Assembly: GCA_963580455.1 (NCBI GenBank)
Contig: OY756969.1
Coordinates: forward strand, 18,324,760 to 18,388,759
Length of the DNA: 64,000 nucleotides
Direction of reading: 5' to 3'
Source of the DNA: Euonymus europaeus
Lineage: Eukaryota > Streptophyta > Magnoliopsida > Celastrales > Celastraceae
Of the stretch, positions 33,476-45,852 are shown piece after piece. Position 1 is the first letter of the stretch; every line of letters begins with the position of its first letter. The notes below the pieces were generated by a model. It ran no database searches and was not told where the DNA came from. It saw only the letters and a program-made list of their open reading frames with translations. Both the position numbers and the translations under genes were made by a program.

Positions 33476-34499
33476 TCAAGTATATTTGATGCAAGTCCTC
33501 TTAGCAGGATCCTGGTCAGTGATAATCATTTTGGGTGCTCCAGCTGGCATGGCTATCAAAAATTGTTGTAGAAGCCATGAAAATGTATCTGCTATCTCGT
33601 CACCTAAGAAAGCACACCCGAATAGAGTAGTTTGGCCATGATGATTCACGCCGACAAATGGAGCAAATATCATGTCATAGTGATTTGTGTTATAAGTAGT
33701 GTCAAATACAACAACATCACCAAATGCATCATAAGCTCTCCTACATTCAGCATCAGCCCAAAAATAATGATTGACTCTGTTTTCTATATCCATCTCAAAT
33801 ATGAAAAAAAATCCAGATTTTTTTTTCCTTTTCAGCCTCAAAATATTCATGCAACAACTGATCATCATGTCCTGCATACTGCTTCATCTCATCCCTTCGA
33901 GCATTGTAAAAATCTCTTTCAATGCATCTTATGTTCTCCATACCTCCAGCTTGAAGCTCAAATATACTAATTTACTGATGAATAGGAACATTGGCCGCTG
34001 AAAATTATTATGACAACACCTTCTTTGCACTCGAAATAGAACGATGAGATCTCAACATATGCACTTTCCTTGGTGTTGCAAATACATGATTGTGAACTTC
34101 ATTAAACTGTGAAACAACAAAGCATTGCTTGGAACTAGATTTTACAACCGTGAATTTGGCATTACAACCTCCTCTAGTTTATGACCTTTTCCTTGCACCA
34201 GTAGCTGTGGATTTCTCATACTTTCAAAGCTCTTCTTTTTAGCAAACAAATTCCTTTCGAATGATTTCATCTGACTTATTTTTCTTTGAAGAATTGCTCC
34301 GAATACTAAAACCAGTGAACCTAGCATAACCATTGTAAAACATTTGAGCTTCCTGAACCGATGCAAATTTCTGTCCCAATCTTGGAATTTTTTCGAGAGC
34401 TACTTGAGGCACAAACTCTTGAATCGGATTTGATGAGGAACCCGCATCACCTTGTTGAAAAAAATTCATTTGATTATCCATAATCAAAAACAATTCCAA
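33476..34499 (-). pseudogene. FAR1/FHY3-type MULE transposase, truncated and frameshifted
   Basis: The N-terminus (34481 or 34499 leftwards) has the FAR1 DNA-binding region: PRLGQKFASVQEAQMFYNGY and FTGFSIRSNSS. A frameshift follows near RKEFVC. The MULE transposase core reappears at 33476-33877: HYFWADAECRRAYDAFGDVV, then DTTYNTNHYDMIFAPFVGVN and MIITDQDPAKR, with two conserved acidic positions. The frame then stops. The C-terminal catalytic Glu region and SWIM zinc finger are missing. Host FAR1/FHY3 genes come from such transposases, but the TIRs around it and the damage mark this as the element's own dead gene. Confidence 0.88.
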
Positions 34500-35135
34500 T
34501 ACCCTGTAAAAAACAAGTTGGTTATAAATTTAATTCAAGTCATTGCATACACATAGAGTAAAACAATTCCAATACCCTGTAAAAAAAATTCCAAACTAAA
34601 TTTAATTCAAGCCATTGCATACACAAACAGAGTAAAAAAATACCAATACCCTGCAAAAAACATGTTCAAAATAAATGTTATTCAAGCCATTCCATATGAC
34701 TATAAAATACCCCTTTCACCAAGTTCAATTTCAAAGAAAGCAACCACACACGCACGCAAAGCACAAAATAGAAACAAATGTGATTTAATATTTTTTAAAG
34801 TAAATTTTTTAATTTGGCAGCGTGGCCCAGCAATGTCAGATGAAGACATGGAGTTTCAAAACTAGCAGATGCGAAACCAGAAGATGCGAAACCAACAAAG
34901 TAGAGACACATGACTAATCACTACAAATGGAAGGGGAAGCCTCTGCAAACAACTAAACTTACCTCTTGCAAGCGAGACTGGAGCCCGAAATAGTAGATGG
35001 ATCCGGAATAGTAGATGGAAGATGGAGTTGTAGATGCCAAACCAGCAAACCAGCGGATGCGAAACTAGAAACTAGAAGATGTGAAACCGACAAAACAACA
35101 GATGTAGCCGCAACGGAGATGAGGAGCTGGTCGGC

Positions 35136-35339
35136 AGTCGCGATTCCCCTAGACGGAACCAGAGAGATGAGAGAGGAGGAGAGTGAGAGATTAAAAGTAA
35201 AGTAGAAACATAAAATATTAAAATACTATATAAAATTTTAAAATGTTTGACTGGCCATTGCCATTGGATTAATCCAACGACAATTAATGGTTTCCCGGAT
35301 AGAAAGATAAGTCCGGGATACCGGGCTGGATCAAAACAC
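35136..35339 (-). repeat. Right TIR of the MULE
   Basis: It is inverted relative to 31846-32048, with about eight differences by eye. Confidence 0.92.
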
Positions 35340-35340
35340 T

Positions 35341-36325
35341 ATATATATAAGACCAAATTTATGAAGGTGTGTTATCTGTATAGTAATATATTCGTTAATT
35401 GTGTTGTGTTTATGAGACTGAATTAGTGATGATGAGTTATCTGTGGATGGTGAACTGTTATGTGATGATGTATAGAGATTATAGTTAATGGTCACACTGC
35501 ATTAAGCATAGCATATCATGGCATACATGACATACACATTAAGGGAAAATGTTTTTACGAACCAGGTATTACTGCTACAGGGAGGGTATACTGGAAAGAG
35601 AAAGGTTTATGAAGTACTATTAAATGAAAAGAAAAAGGAAAAAGGAAAATGAATAAGGGGTACAAATGTTGATTGAATGTGCTCTATAGTAAAGTATTAG
35701 ATATAAAATCCCGACCGGTTGCTCTGTAGCAGTTTACCTAGGTTAAGGGCTCAAGTACTGAAAAAATGATTTAAATGGCTAAATGTTTTCTAATGATGAT
35801 GTTCATGTGCATTCATGCATAAGTATTACTTGCTGGGCCTCGGCTCACTATGTTCCGTGATACAAGTACGTAGTTCTTTGATGATTTTGCTGACATAGGA
35901 GTTGATGGCGCCGCGGATCCATTAAAAGGATGCTGATGTGCGAAAGTTAGGTTTTGATAGTCCATAACAAGAATATTAACTGTTATTTAAGCTTTAAGGT
36001 TGTTGCTAGTATTTCAGATTATCGTGATTAAACAAAAGTTTGCAAAACGAGGCCAAGAAATATGTATTGCACGTTATTGATTTAATACCATTATGAGGTT
36101 ATGATTGTTAAATGCTCATCGGAATTAAGATGCTTGATTTGAGTTATTTAAGGAGTTCATTTAATTAGAGATAGATGTTTCTTAGCTATATTTATTCTAG
36201 CATTAATTGGGTTCTTCTTAGATATAGAATTAGGTAGTAGTGATAGACTAAGATGTAATATAGGTAGCGTTCTGTACTACGAGCTCGAAAATTAGAGTTT
36301 TGTGGAACGGGGCATTACACTATGA
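35341..36325 (+). repeat. Degenerate LTR-like remnant
   Basis: The stretch has words seen in Ty3-type LTRs (AAATCCCGACCGG at about 35706, CTCGGCTCACTATG near 35840) and ends GGGGCATTACAC at about 36318, like an LTR 3' edge. No partner LTR, primer site or coding region is visible, so this is a tentative label. Confidence 0.35.
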
Positions 36326-36329
36326 CTAC

Positions 36330-36865
36330 AATATGTGAGGAAGAGAGGCAAGCATGAGTGAGAGTGAACTATATTTATGGGAGAGAAACACGAGAGTATG
36401 GATTATATGGGAATCAAAGGGAAATACAGGGAAAGGGTGGGAGGCCAATTTTTACTAACTTCTTATTTTACCTATAGGTTTATTTGGTGTTGATGGTTCA
36501 ATTTCTCATGCTGTTGATTAAGTCTCTTGCTCAGTGTTTTATTTTCACGATCAAAGAAGCTGTTGGTTGCTTGTTTCATTTGTTGTTAGCTGCCCTGCAT
36601 GCCTATGCTTATGTCTTGATTATGGATCAAACAAGCATTACCCTATGGGGGAGGTGGATTATTTTACGGGTTCCTTTCATCTTGCATTGGGTTTTCAAAG
36701 GCTGCAGTGTTTGAAGACCACTGTTCACGGCACTGTTAAAGGATGTAAGATATTTTTTTGCTACTTTCAACATCTTTATGATTTAATCTACATAGCTGAT
36801 GATAATGATACTATGGCTGGCATGGTTTGTTGGAAAGAATGGACAAGTATTTGCTTAATTGGGGG
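36330..36865. other. Non-coding T-rich stretch, left part of a disrupted older sequence
   Basis: Open frames at 36484-36875 have no family resemblance. Together with 39080-39137 and 49795-50900 this formed one continuous sequence before the solo LTR and the Tat element arrived. That sequence ends in a poly-A tract, so it may be the 3' part of a LINE. Confidence 0.35.
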
Positions 36866-36870
36866 CAGTG

Positions 36871-38081
36871 TGTGAAACCCCGACCCAAAATTTTTGGAAT
36901 TTTTGAGTTTTGCACACTGGACTAGGCGCACCAGGGGGCGCCTAGGCGCTGCGCCTAGTCCAGTAAAGAGGCTGCCGAGGAAGAACACATGAAGAGCTGG
37001 CGCGCCTAGGCGCCCAAGCAGTACGGCGCCTAGGCGGTGTGCGCCTAGGCGTGTGCAATGGTGCGCCCAGGGGCGCCTAATCCAGTGGGGAAAAAGATGG
37101 AGCAGACGCTGGAGTGCCTAGGCGCCCAGGGTGGCACCCCTTGGCGGTCTGCGCCCAGGCACGCATGATGATACGCCGAAAGGGCCCCCAGTCCGGAGGT
37201 TGGCGAGCAGAGTAGGCGCTAGGGTGCCTAGGCGTGAAAGCGCTGCACACCTAGGCGCCCAGAGCAGCGCGTTGGGATGTTACTTAAGGCCAGGGCGCCT
37301 AGGCGCAACCCGAGCTTTCAAAACAGACTCCAGCGAGAGTTTTAGACAGATTTCTGGTTTTGGTTCATCCTAGAGAGAGAGAGAGCGACAATTCTAGAGA
37401 GAGAAGATCATTTGATGTGATTCTTTGAGAGTCTAAGCTTGGATTGGAGACTTGGAGAAGATTCAAGGAAGATTTCAAGGTTTGAGGTAAGTTTTCCTAG
37501 AGTTTCTCATTGGAGTTTTCTTTAGATTTGGTTAGTTCCGTTTGGAATTGATATCTAGGGTTTAGATATGTTGATATAGACTTGTTTGTGGACCTATGTG
37601 TAGGTTTAGTTGGGATTTTGGAGTAAGATTTGGATTGGGCTTTGGAACAAGCTTTTGAAAGAGAATTCTAGAGAGAGAAGGTAAGTATTTCGATTTTTGT
37701 TGATTGATTGATATTAGTAGGGATAATGTGGTATGTTTTGGTTGATATTGTGAGTTCGATTATGTGAATCGATAGGTTTGGGAGAAACGAGGGTTCGAAA
37801 CCCTAATTTGGTATTTGAGGTGATTGTGCTCGATTGAGGTAGGGATTCCTAACCGATTCTTTTCTATCGTCCGTTCTCCTATCTAAATAGCGTTTTGATT
37901 CTTCATTGGTCCTTTTGTTGTGTTTCCACCTTAATTGCTTCTAAGGGGAAACGAGCCAATGTATGGTTAATTGTTGATTGTGGATTGTATGCATGACCCG
38001 ATTGTGTGTTCCATCTCATACGGGCACGAGTTGAATTCCGTTCATGCATCACGGTAGTTATATATGTATATATGTAGGATG

Positions 38082-38120
<39 letters not shown>

Positions 38121-39074
38121 ATTCGACATGACATTGCATAAATGCATTAGAGATGCATGGGGGACTCGAGTATGGACTCGGGGACTCTTAGGTTCCTTGA
38201 AAGCCTCATGGAGGGATGACAGGTGAAGAGAGTTGCCACCGGGTCACGTGAACTCTATGTTGGGATAACGCACTTGGGCGAAGGTTGGAGAGCGACCTAG
38301 CTGGCTATGTGCGGGCGTGATAGGTTCACGCAACTAGCTAATCCCGGGAGCGTTGTTGTGGTTGAGCTTGCTCCCTGTTGGATGCTACATGTATGAGACA
38401 TGGTAGTATTGTTGATTGCTCAGGGTGAGGGGATTACTTGGATTGATATTATATGTGCTTGTTGAGTATATGTGCATGTTGTAGATACATGTTGGTGCAT
38501 TGTCCTTTTGATTGGTTCGGCCTTACTTCTTATATACTCTTGTACCCTACTGAGCTTCTAGCTCACTCCCATACTTTCTGTCTTCTACAGGTGAGACTGG
38601 TACGAGTACCGGTGGTACGGATCAGTGAGGGCGGGATGTGACATGGATGGCCCTGGGTAGGAGTGGGATGCACGAGACATACTCTATGCATGTTGTTATA
38701 TTTTGTATGTCAGAGTAGTGTATATAACCATGTGGCATGGACAGTGCTTGTATGATTATGATGTTTGATGATGATGGTTATATGCTTGGGATATATAGAT
38801 CTGTGTGATGATTTATAATTAAAGCTATCAGTTTGTGCATGTTGGTAGTGGAGGGCCTGAGGCTCTAGGATCAGGATTGCTTGTGATTGAGGCCTGAGGC
38901 CTGGATGCTAGGTTGCTAGTGTGATGATTGTCGCTGCGTTTCTGATGTAGGTGGGCACTCCTTGATATACGGGGAGGTGCTGCCGAAATTTCTGGTTCAT
39001 CCCGGATGTTCACACTAGTGACCTAGGACGGTGTCAGAGAGGGCACCTGGCGTCCCGGGGATCGGGGCGTCACA
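36871..39074 (+). mobile_element. Solo LTR, Tekay-like family (2204 bp)
   Basis: It runs from TGTGAAACCCCGACCC to ATCGGGGCGTCACA and is flanked by a perfect CAGTG duplication (36866-36870 and 39075-39079). The same TGTGA...CCCGACCC start, the GATTCAAGGAAGATTTCAAGG and GAGGTAAGTTTTC blocks, and the GGTGAGACTGGT block near the end link it to the LTR at 18972. It is a separate family. No internal region remains, so it formed by LTR-LTR recombination. It contains eight CCTAGGCG palindromes (about 36930-37310) and an (AT)n tract at 38076-38118. Confidence 0.93.
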
Positions 39075-39142
39075 CAGTGCTTGTTAGAGTTTAGATCATA
39101 TGAAAATTGTTTGGCCTAAGCTCGAGTATCTCAATACCTACT

Positions 39143-39811
39143 TGATATTACAAAAATACACCTACCAATTATATGTGGACACGTGTCATTTGAGTCTCAG
39201 CAGAGCCACCCTACCTTACCAAGAAGTCATCTCGGTAAGAAGAGAAGCCAAGCAGTTGGGCAAGAATATCCTACCGAGGTTACTTCCTCGGTATAGTGAA
39301 ACACCTGGACCTACCAAGGTGAAAAGCATTTAAGTGCAAGCCCCAACAATAATCAGGGGACCCAGGTTAATAATGGCTCTAAATCCTATATAAAGCTCTA
39401 AAAGTCAAGTATTATCTTCCTAATCACAATTTGAACTTTGGCTAAGAGAGAGCTCTAGTCCAAGGAGCTTGCCTGATTTTGGAATACGAGTTGACTTGAG
39501 CATCGGAGCGCCAACGCTAGAGGAGTACCTCTGGTATGGCCTTTAGCTCATCTTTGTTCATTGTTCTCAGTTGCAAGACTCCCTGGCTGGTCGGTTCCTT
39601 GGAAGGACCTACATGTTTAGAAATCTTGCCTGGCTGGTAAGCTGCCTGACTGCCTGGCTGGTAAGCTGACAAACCACCAGCTGGTCAACCAGGACTGTCT
39701 TGCCTGGCTGGTCGGCTTCTTGGAAGGATCTTCATCCTTGGTATCTGTGCATGACTGTAGGTCTGACCAACTAATCGTCTTCTCGGTAGTGACACCTTTT
39801 TGACATCATTA
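39143..39811 (+). repeat. 5' LTR of the Tat-type element (669 bp)
   Basis: It starts TGATATTACAAAAAT and ends GACATCATTA, where the 3' LTR has GACGTCATCA. The terminal CA has become TA. A TATA motif (CCTATATAAAGC) lies near 39385. Repeats of GCCTGGCTGGTAAGCTG fill the U5 part. Confidence 0.9.
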
Positions 39812-39853
39812 GTTTGGCGCCGTCTGTGGAAAAGCTAAGTTCCCTTACTTATA

Positions 39854-41290
39854 ATGGTTAAACCTAGAAGAACCACCAATGTGAATGATCATGAGACATC
39901 ACATACCTATCATCTGGCAGATGATACCCAGCAACAATACCAAGATTATGAAAATATTGCAAGGCATGAGGTACCTTAGGTCCAAGAAAGAGGAAACGTC
40001 CAGGTAGCACCACAGGAGGCTGCTGGTCCTCCTATTAGTGTTGTACGGTTTAATCAGCTTTGTCAACAAATGCAGCTCCTCATTGAAATGATGATGGCTA
40101 ACCAGCAAGCCCCACCTTGGTCTACTGAGAGGGACGAGAATGATAGAAACTCTGGTTCTCTGGATTCCAGGAGCAAGAGAAGGGATCAGAACCGAGAAGG
40201 AAACTCCAATACCAACAGGAACACTTATTACTTCCACATCAATGATGATGTCAATAAGCACCTTCAAGAGGTAGACCGCAAGCTAGCAGCCCTGCAGGGA
40301 CGCAATGTCATTGATGAAATATGGGATAGTTCCATGACTCCCCTGTCGGATATTCTCAAAACAGACATACCTCGTCACTTCAGGCTCCCCAACCTTGAGC
40401 AGTATGATGGGAAGAAGGACCCGTAGGACCATGTCATGGGATACAAGTCCATGATGGAGTGCCGAGGAGCCTCAGATGCTGTTTTGTGCAAGGCTTTTCC
40501 CTCTACACTTATTGGACCTGCTCAGACTTGGTTCATCAACCTTCCTAGGCACAGCATTTACAGCTTTCAGGACCTATCCAGGAAGTTCAGCCTTCAATTT
40601 GCAAGTGCTAGGAAGCCCAAAACCACCAACCAAGACTTGATGGTGATTGAACACGAGAAGGGAGAATCATTTCGTGACTTTATAGGGAGAATCAACCATG
40701 TGCCTAGAGATCCCAGATGTACAAATTGCTATGGCAAATGCTGCTCTGATCAGGATCGTGCGTCATGAGCAGTTCTGCAATTCATTATGCACTGATGCAC
40801 CTCAGTCCGTGGATGAATTCCTGGCAAGGACTGAGAAATATATCAATGCAACGGATTCATTGAAGTCTTCCCGTTTTACAATACGAACCTCCCCTGACCG
40901 GGCTAGGGGCTTTGGTGATAAGGGCCACCCAGGAGGGTCAGGAGGTGGCCAACCAGGCAATGATAAGAGATCAGGAAGGGAGGATAGCAGGCGAGAAGAA
41001 AATCTTCTAGGAAGTCTCAAACTGGCTCACCAACTAGCTTCAGTAACTATACCCCAGTAAATGCTCCCTTAAGAAAGGTATTGAACGAGATTGTTGCCCA
41101 AAATCTAGTCAGATGGCCAAAGGAGATGAAGACTCCTCCAGAGAAGAGGAAGTTTACAGATAAGTATTATAGGTTTCATAAGGACCACGGTCATGATACT
41201 GACGATTGCAGGCAGTTAAAAGATAAAATTGAGGAGTTGATAAGAAGAGGACACCTCAAGAAGTACACTACAAATCGAGAAGAAAAGTGA
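39854..41290 (+). pseudogene. Gag of the Tat-type element, with stops and frameshifts
   Basis: Gag forms the virus-like particle. The ATG at 39854 starts MVKPRRTTNVND. In-frame TAG codons stand at 39977 and 40424, and the frame shifts near 40710. The retrotrans_gag domain spans the breaks (LSDILKTDIPRHFRLPNLEQ, GPAQTWFINLPRHSI). The C-terminal part (41081-41290) has the KYYRFHKDHGHDTDDCRQLK motif common to Tat gag, with a His/Cys pattern. At least three lesions rule out function. Confidence 0.88.
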
Positions 41291-41491
41291 AAGAGAGATA
41301 ATAAAGAAGATGATGACCATAGAAGGCCCTGAAGAAGGGAAGAATCTCTTCCGCATGAGAGAGGCACTGCAGGAACAATTGATTTCTGTGGTGTCATTAT
41401 TGGAGGTTTAGCAGCAGGTGGAGAAAGTACATCGACTGGGAGAGCATATGCTCGCCTTACTGAGCAGCCAACCAAGGAAAAAAGGATCAAA

Positions 41492-43764
41492 ATGGATGAG
41501 GAGGTTATTACATTCTCAAAGAAGAATGAAGAAGGTATTCAAGTCCCTCACGATGACGCCTTGGTAGTTGAGGCAGTGATCGCCAACTTCAACGTCTTGA
41601 AAATCTTGGTTGATAATGGGAGCGCAGCAGACATCCTGTTCTACCACACCTTTAAAGCTATGAAGCTTTCGGAGGAAAGGCTAAAGCCAACTTCAGTACC
41701 CTTGTATGGGTTCACAGGAGAGTCAGTCATACCAAAAGGAATGATAACTCTTCCAGTCACACTGGGAACACATCCCAAGACAGTGATGCATATGGTGGAT
41801 ATGTTGGTAGTTGATGTGAAAGCTTCACACAATGCCATCATAGGAAGACCACTACTTCACAGGGTGAGAGCTGTGGTCTCAACCTATTGTTTAAAGATGA
41901 AGTTCCCCACCTCAAAGGGAGTTGGTAAAGTTAAGGGGAATCAGAAGGCTTCCCGCAGTACCTACTTCACTGAACTTAAAGAGAGGAAAAAGAAGAAGGT
42001 CTCGGTAGGCAGCCTGGATATGAGGGCAGAAGAGCAGGTGTTTAAAACTCCAGTGAAGGAATTGAGGAAAGTCGAGATCATTGTTGGCTTAGAAAGGAAA
42101 TTCTATATTGGATCTCAACTTGGAGAAGGATTGACCAAGGAGATCACTGAACTGCTCCTTAGGAGTGTAGGTACTTTTGCATGGAGTGCTGATGAGATGC
42201 CTGGTATAAGTCCTGATGTGATAACACATCGACTGAGCATTATACCTGGTGCTAGACCAGTTAAGCGGAAGAGAAGAAACTTTGCTTCTGATCTCCAAGA
42301 AGCGATAAAGGAAGATGTGAGGAAGCTGATAGATGTCGATTTCATCAGAGAAGTGCAATACCCTGAATGGTTGGCCAATGTTGTCATGGTGAGGAAAGCC
42401 AATGGGAAATGGAGGATGTGTGTGTTGATTTCACTGATCTAAACAAATCTTGTCCTAAAGATAGCTATTCATTACCAAAGATTGATCAGTTGGTAGACGC
42501 TACCTCAGGACATCAACTCCTCAGCTTCTTGGATGCCTATTCGGAGTACCATCAGATAAAGATGCATCCCGAAGACCAATAAGGAACATCATTCATCACC
42601 CCTGAGGGGACATATTGCTATAAGGTAATGAATGCCATGGAGGCTTATGTGGATGATATGGTGGAAAAGAGCAAAAAAGCTGAAGACCACCCTACTGACC
42701 TGCATAAGGTCTTTGATACACTTGATCGGTTTGGAATGAAACTTAACCTATAAAAGTGTGCCTTTGGAGTGGCATCTGGGAAGTTTCTTGGCTTTCTGGT
42801 AACAAGCAGAGGGATTGAGATAAATCCCAAAAAGGTGCAAGCAATCCTTCAGATGGAACCACCAAAGAATGCCAAGGACGTTCAAAAGCTGACCGGCCGA
42901 GCAGCATCACTAGGGAGGTTTCTTGCTCGGTCCGGAGACAAATGCAAACCATTCTTCCAGGGCATTAAAAAGGCCAAGGAATTTGAATGGACACCAGAAT
43001 GTCAACTTGCCTTTGAAAATCTTAAAGACTATCTAGGCCAGCCTCCACTCTTGACTTGTCCAAAGGAAGGTGAAATTTTGTACCTCTACCTAGCAGTATC
43101 ACAACATGCGGTCAGCGCAGTGCTAGTGAGTGAGGTAGACGAAGTGCAAAGACCGGTGTATTATATTAGCAAGGTTATGATCAATGTAGAGACAAGGTAT
43201 TCCTATGCTGAGAAGCTAGTTCTGTCATTAATGGTGGCAGCAAGGAAGCTAAGACCTTACTTCCAAGCACATACAATAATTTTCTTGACTGACCAGCCAC
43301 TAAAACATGTCCTCCAAAAGTCAGATGCTTCAGGAAGATTAGTGAAGTGGGTTATTGAATTGGGAGAGTTTGACATCAAGTTTAAGCCAAGGAAAGCTAT
43401 TAAGGCACAAGCCTTGGCTGATTTTATCATTGAATGTTACAGAGAGACCAACCAGGACAATGCCGACACTGTCCCAAAACAATGGCAATTATTTATGGAT
43501 GGATCATCCAATCAAGAAGGCAGTAGTGCTGGCATTCTCCTGCTTGGCCCGGGGGGCATGACCATGGCACATTTCTTGCGATTCAACTTCAAGGCCTCAA
43601 AAAATGAGGCAAAAAATGAGGCGGTATTGGGAGGACTACGCCTTTCTGAGCAGCTGGAAGTTAAAAATTTGATCGTTCATAGTGACTCACAGTTGGTCAC
43701 TGAGCAAATCAAAGGAGAATATGAAGCAAAAGGACCAATTATGATCAAGTACTTGGCGAAAGTA
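41492..43764 (+). pseudogene. Protease, reverse transcriptase and two RNase H domains of the Tat-type element
   Basis: Protease is marked by ILVDNGSAADILFYHTF (near 41610). RT begins around RRNFASDLQEAIKEDV (42270), shifts frame near 42415 and continues as VDFTDLNKSCPKDSYSLPKI. A TAA lies near 42580. A deletion follows GTYCYKVM, removing the start of the RT palm and leaving EAYVDDMVEKS with the YVDD catalytic motif. RNase H follows (YFQAHTIIFLTDQPLKHVL). A second, archaeal-type RNase H starts at FMDGSSNQEGSSAG (43495) with VHSDSQLVTEQI. The frame stops at a TAG at 43765. It cannot produce active enzyme. Confidence 0.88.
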
Positions 43765-45180
43765 TAGGAACTGATGGAGAGGATACCAAAGGTAGAGGTT
43801 AGGCAGATACCCAGAGGGGAAAACTCAAGAGCTGACGTGTTAGCCCGATTGGCATCTGCCTCCTCAGTACAGGTACCCACTTCAGTCCAAGTGGAGATAC
43901 TACCATAAAATAGCATTGAAGTGCAAACACTAATGGAAAATGTTGATGATGATCATGAGCCAAGTTGGATAAATCCAATCAAAAAATTCTTAGAGGATGG
44001 AAGTCTGCCTGAAGATCACAACCAGGCCAAAAGCCTCCAAAAAAGAGCAGCTCGATATACCCTGATTCATGGAGAGTTGTATCGGACCCTTATTTGAAGT
44101 GCCTAGCACCCAGGGAGGCGGACTACGCACTTCATTAAGTGCGTGAAAGGATATGTGGAAGCCACATAGGTGCCAGGACCTTAAGTCATAAGGTGCTCAG
44201 ATGAGGGTACTATTGGCCTACTATGATGAAGGATGCCAAGAAATTCGTGCAAAACTGTGATAAGTGTCAAAGACACTCGAACGTGCCACGAGTACCTTCC
44301 TCTGACATTATTCCATGCAAAACCCCTGCCCATTTGCACAATGGGGCATGGATCTCCTTGGACCATTCGTCCAAATAGCCGGACAGAGGAGAAACCTTAT
44401 TGTGGCTGTTGATTACTTCACTAAATGGATAGAAGTAGAGCCATTGGCGTCAATCTCAGAATTGAAAGTGATGGACTTTATATGGAGAACTATTGTCTAT
44501 AGGTATGGCTTTCCACAGGCCCTAGTGTTAGACAATGGAAGACAGTTTGTTAGTAAAAAAATGCACAAGTTCTGTGAAGACCTTAGCATCGACCTAAGGA
44601 TTACTTCTGTGGCATATCCTCAGGCTAATGGTCAGGCAGAGGTTACAAACCGGACCATCCTGGAGGGTTTGGAAACAAGGCTGGATAGAGCAAAAGGGAG
44701 ATGGGTTGAAGAGTTACCTAGTGTGTTGTGGTCATACCGTACTACACCCCGGACATCGACAGGTGAAACTCCATTCTCCCTCTCATTTGAACCGAGGCAG
44801 TTATCCCGGTCGAGATTGGGGTCCCTTCATTGAGGATCGCCAATTTTGAAGAATCAATGAATGATGAGCTACTGCCCAATAACCTTGATCTCCTAGAAGA
44901 GACAAGGGAAAATGCCAGGATCCGGACTGCTACGTACAAATAGAGAACAGCCCAATACTACAATAGACGAGTGAGGAAGAGAAAGTTCTCTGTAGGAGAC
45001 CTTGTATTGAGAAAGGTAGCTGCTACAAGAAAACACCCAGGTAAGTTGGTTGAAACCTAAGAAGGGCCCTACCTAGTAGTGAAGATTTTGAAGGATGGCA
45101 CATACAAGATCGAAGACCCAACAAGGCCCGGGGATATGAGACCCTGGAATGTGGACAATCTTCGAAGATACTATGTGTAG
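43765..45180 (+). pseudogene. Integrase of the Tat-type element, fragmented
   Basis: Integrase joins the DNA copy to the host chromosome. The HHCC region is damaged (around 44080-44280). The catalytic core is open at 44315-44833: WGMDLLGPFV (first Asp), LVLDNGRQFVS (second Asp) and ANGQAEVTNR (Glu). The C-terminal part runs to a TAG at 45178 in another frame (RKRKFSVGDLVLRKV-like segment near 44990, then RPGDMRPWNVDNLRRYYV). Several frameshifts separate these blocks. Confidence 0.85.
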
Positions 45181-45852
45181 GGCTTTATTATAATAAATGA
45201 TGTTTCTATTTAACGCATTTGTTTTTCAGCTTGGAACATGCGTGAATGAATAAAAGCAAAGGTCTCTTTCCCAAAATAAAGCATCTATATGCATGAGAAG
45301 ACTTGACACGGACAGCATGCAAACTTGGCCAAAAAATTGGCCAAGTATAAATCCCTTACCGACCAGCATCACAAGATGTCAAGACTTAAGCAAATTTTCC
45401 CAAAAAGAGGAAATGAAGATACTATAAGCCTGGTCGGCCTATTGACCAGGATGGTATCTAGGCAACTATGAATACTTGAGTCCTCAATATAATGGGTCCC
45501 AGAACCCCAGTCGGACTACCGACCGGGATGGTACCTCAGTTGAAGAAAGCTATTTAATTTCTTTTTAAGACTCATGAAAGTCTTAAAACATAAACTGGAT
45601 GGTCGGTCTACAGACCAGGTGAATATACATGAATGAGTCTGAATTGCCGAGTAACAAAAAGGCATATTTCATTAATGATAAAAAAAGAGTTCATTACAAG
45701 CAAGGAGAAAAACAAAAAGGACAAAGCCCATACAAAAAAGAATTTAAACATCTGTAGGATGGATGCCAGAGCTAGACTCCTCGGCAAAAGGCACATTTGC
45801 TGGCAAAGCTGAAGGAGCCTCCTCGGTTGTCTCAGCAATGGGGAAAAGGAGC
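45181..45852 (+). other. Spacer between pol and the antisense ORF of the Tat-type element
   Basis: Non-coding. It contains three imperfect copies of a GGTCGGTCTACAGACCAGG-like word (about 45430, 45515, 45600), each partly self-complementary. Confidence 0.5.

Larger units (their letters stand above)
31846..35339 (-). mobile_element. Mutator-like element (MULE) with long TIRs and captured homeobox exons
   Basis: Terminal inverted repeats of about 204 bp (31846-32048 and 35136-35339) match at roughly 96 % by eye. They begin GTGTTTTGATCCAGCCCGG. Inside are a broken FAR1-type MULE transposase on the minus strand and HD-Zip II exons on the plus strand. Long TIRs, FAR1-type transposase and gene capture are all typical of MULEs. 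Confidence 0.9.

Noticed and set aside
33476..34499. A host FAR1/FHY3 transcription factor gene
   Set aside because: It is enclosed by MULE TIRs, frameshifted and lacks the C-terminal half.
36484..36875. Overlapping plus-strand open frames
   Set aside because: Same T-rich bias; the second crosses into the solo LTR at 36871.
36930..37310. A CRISPR-like or centromeric satellite array in the palindromes
   Set aside because: Spacing is irregular and the array lies wholly inside an LTR in a plant genome.
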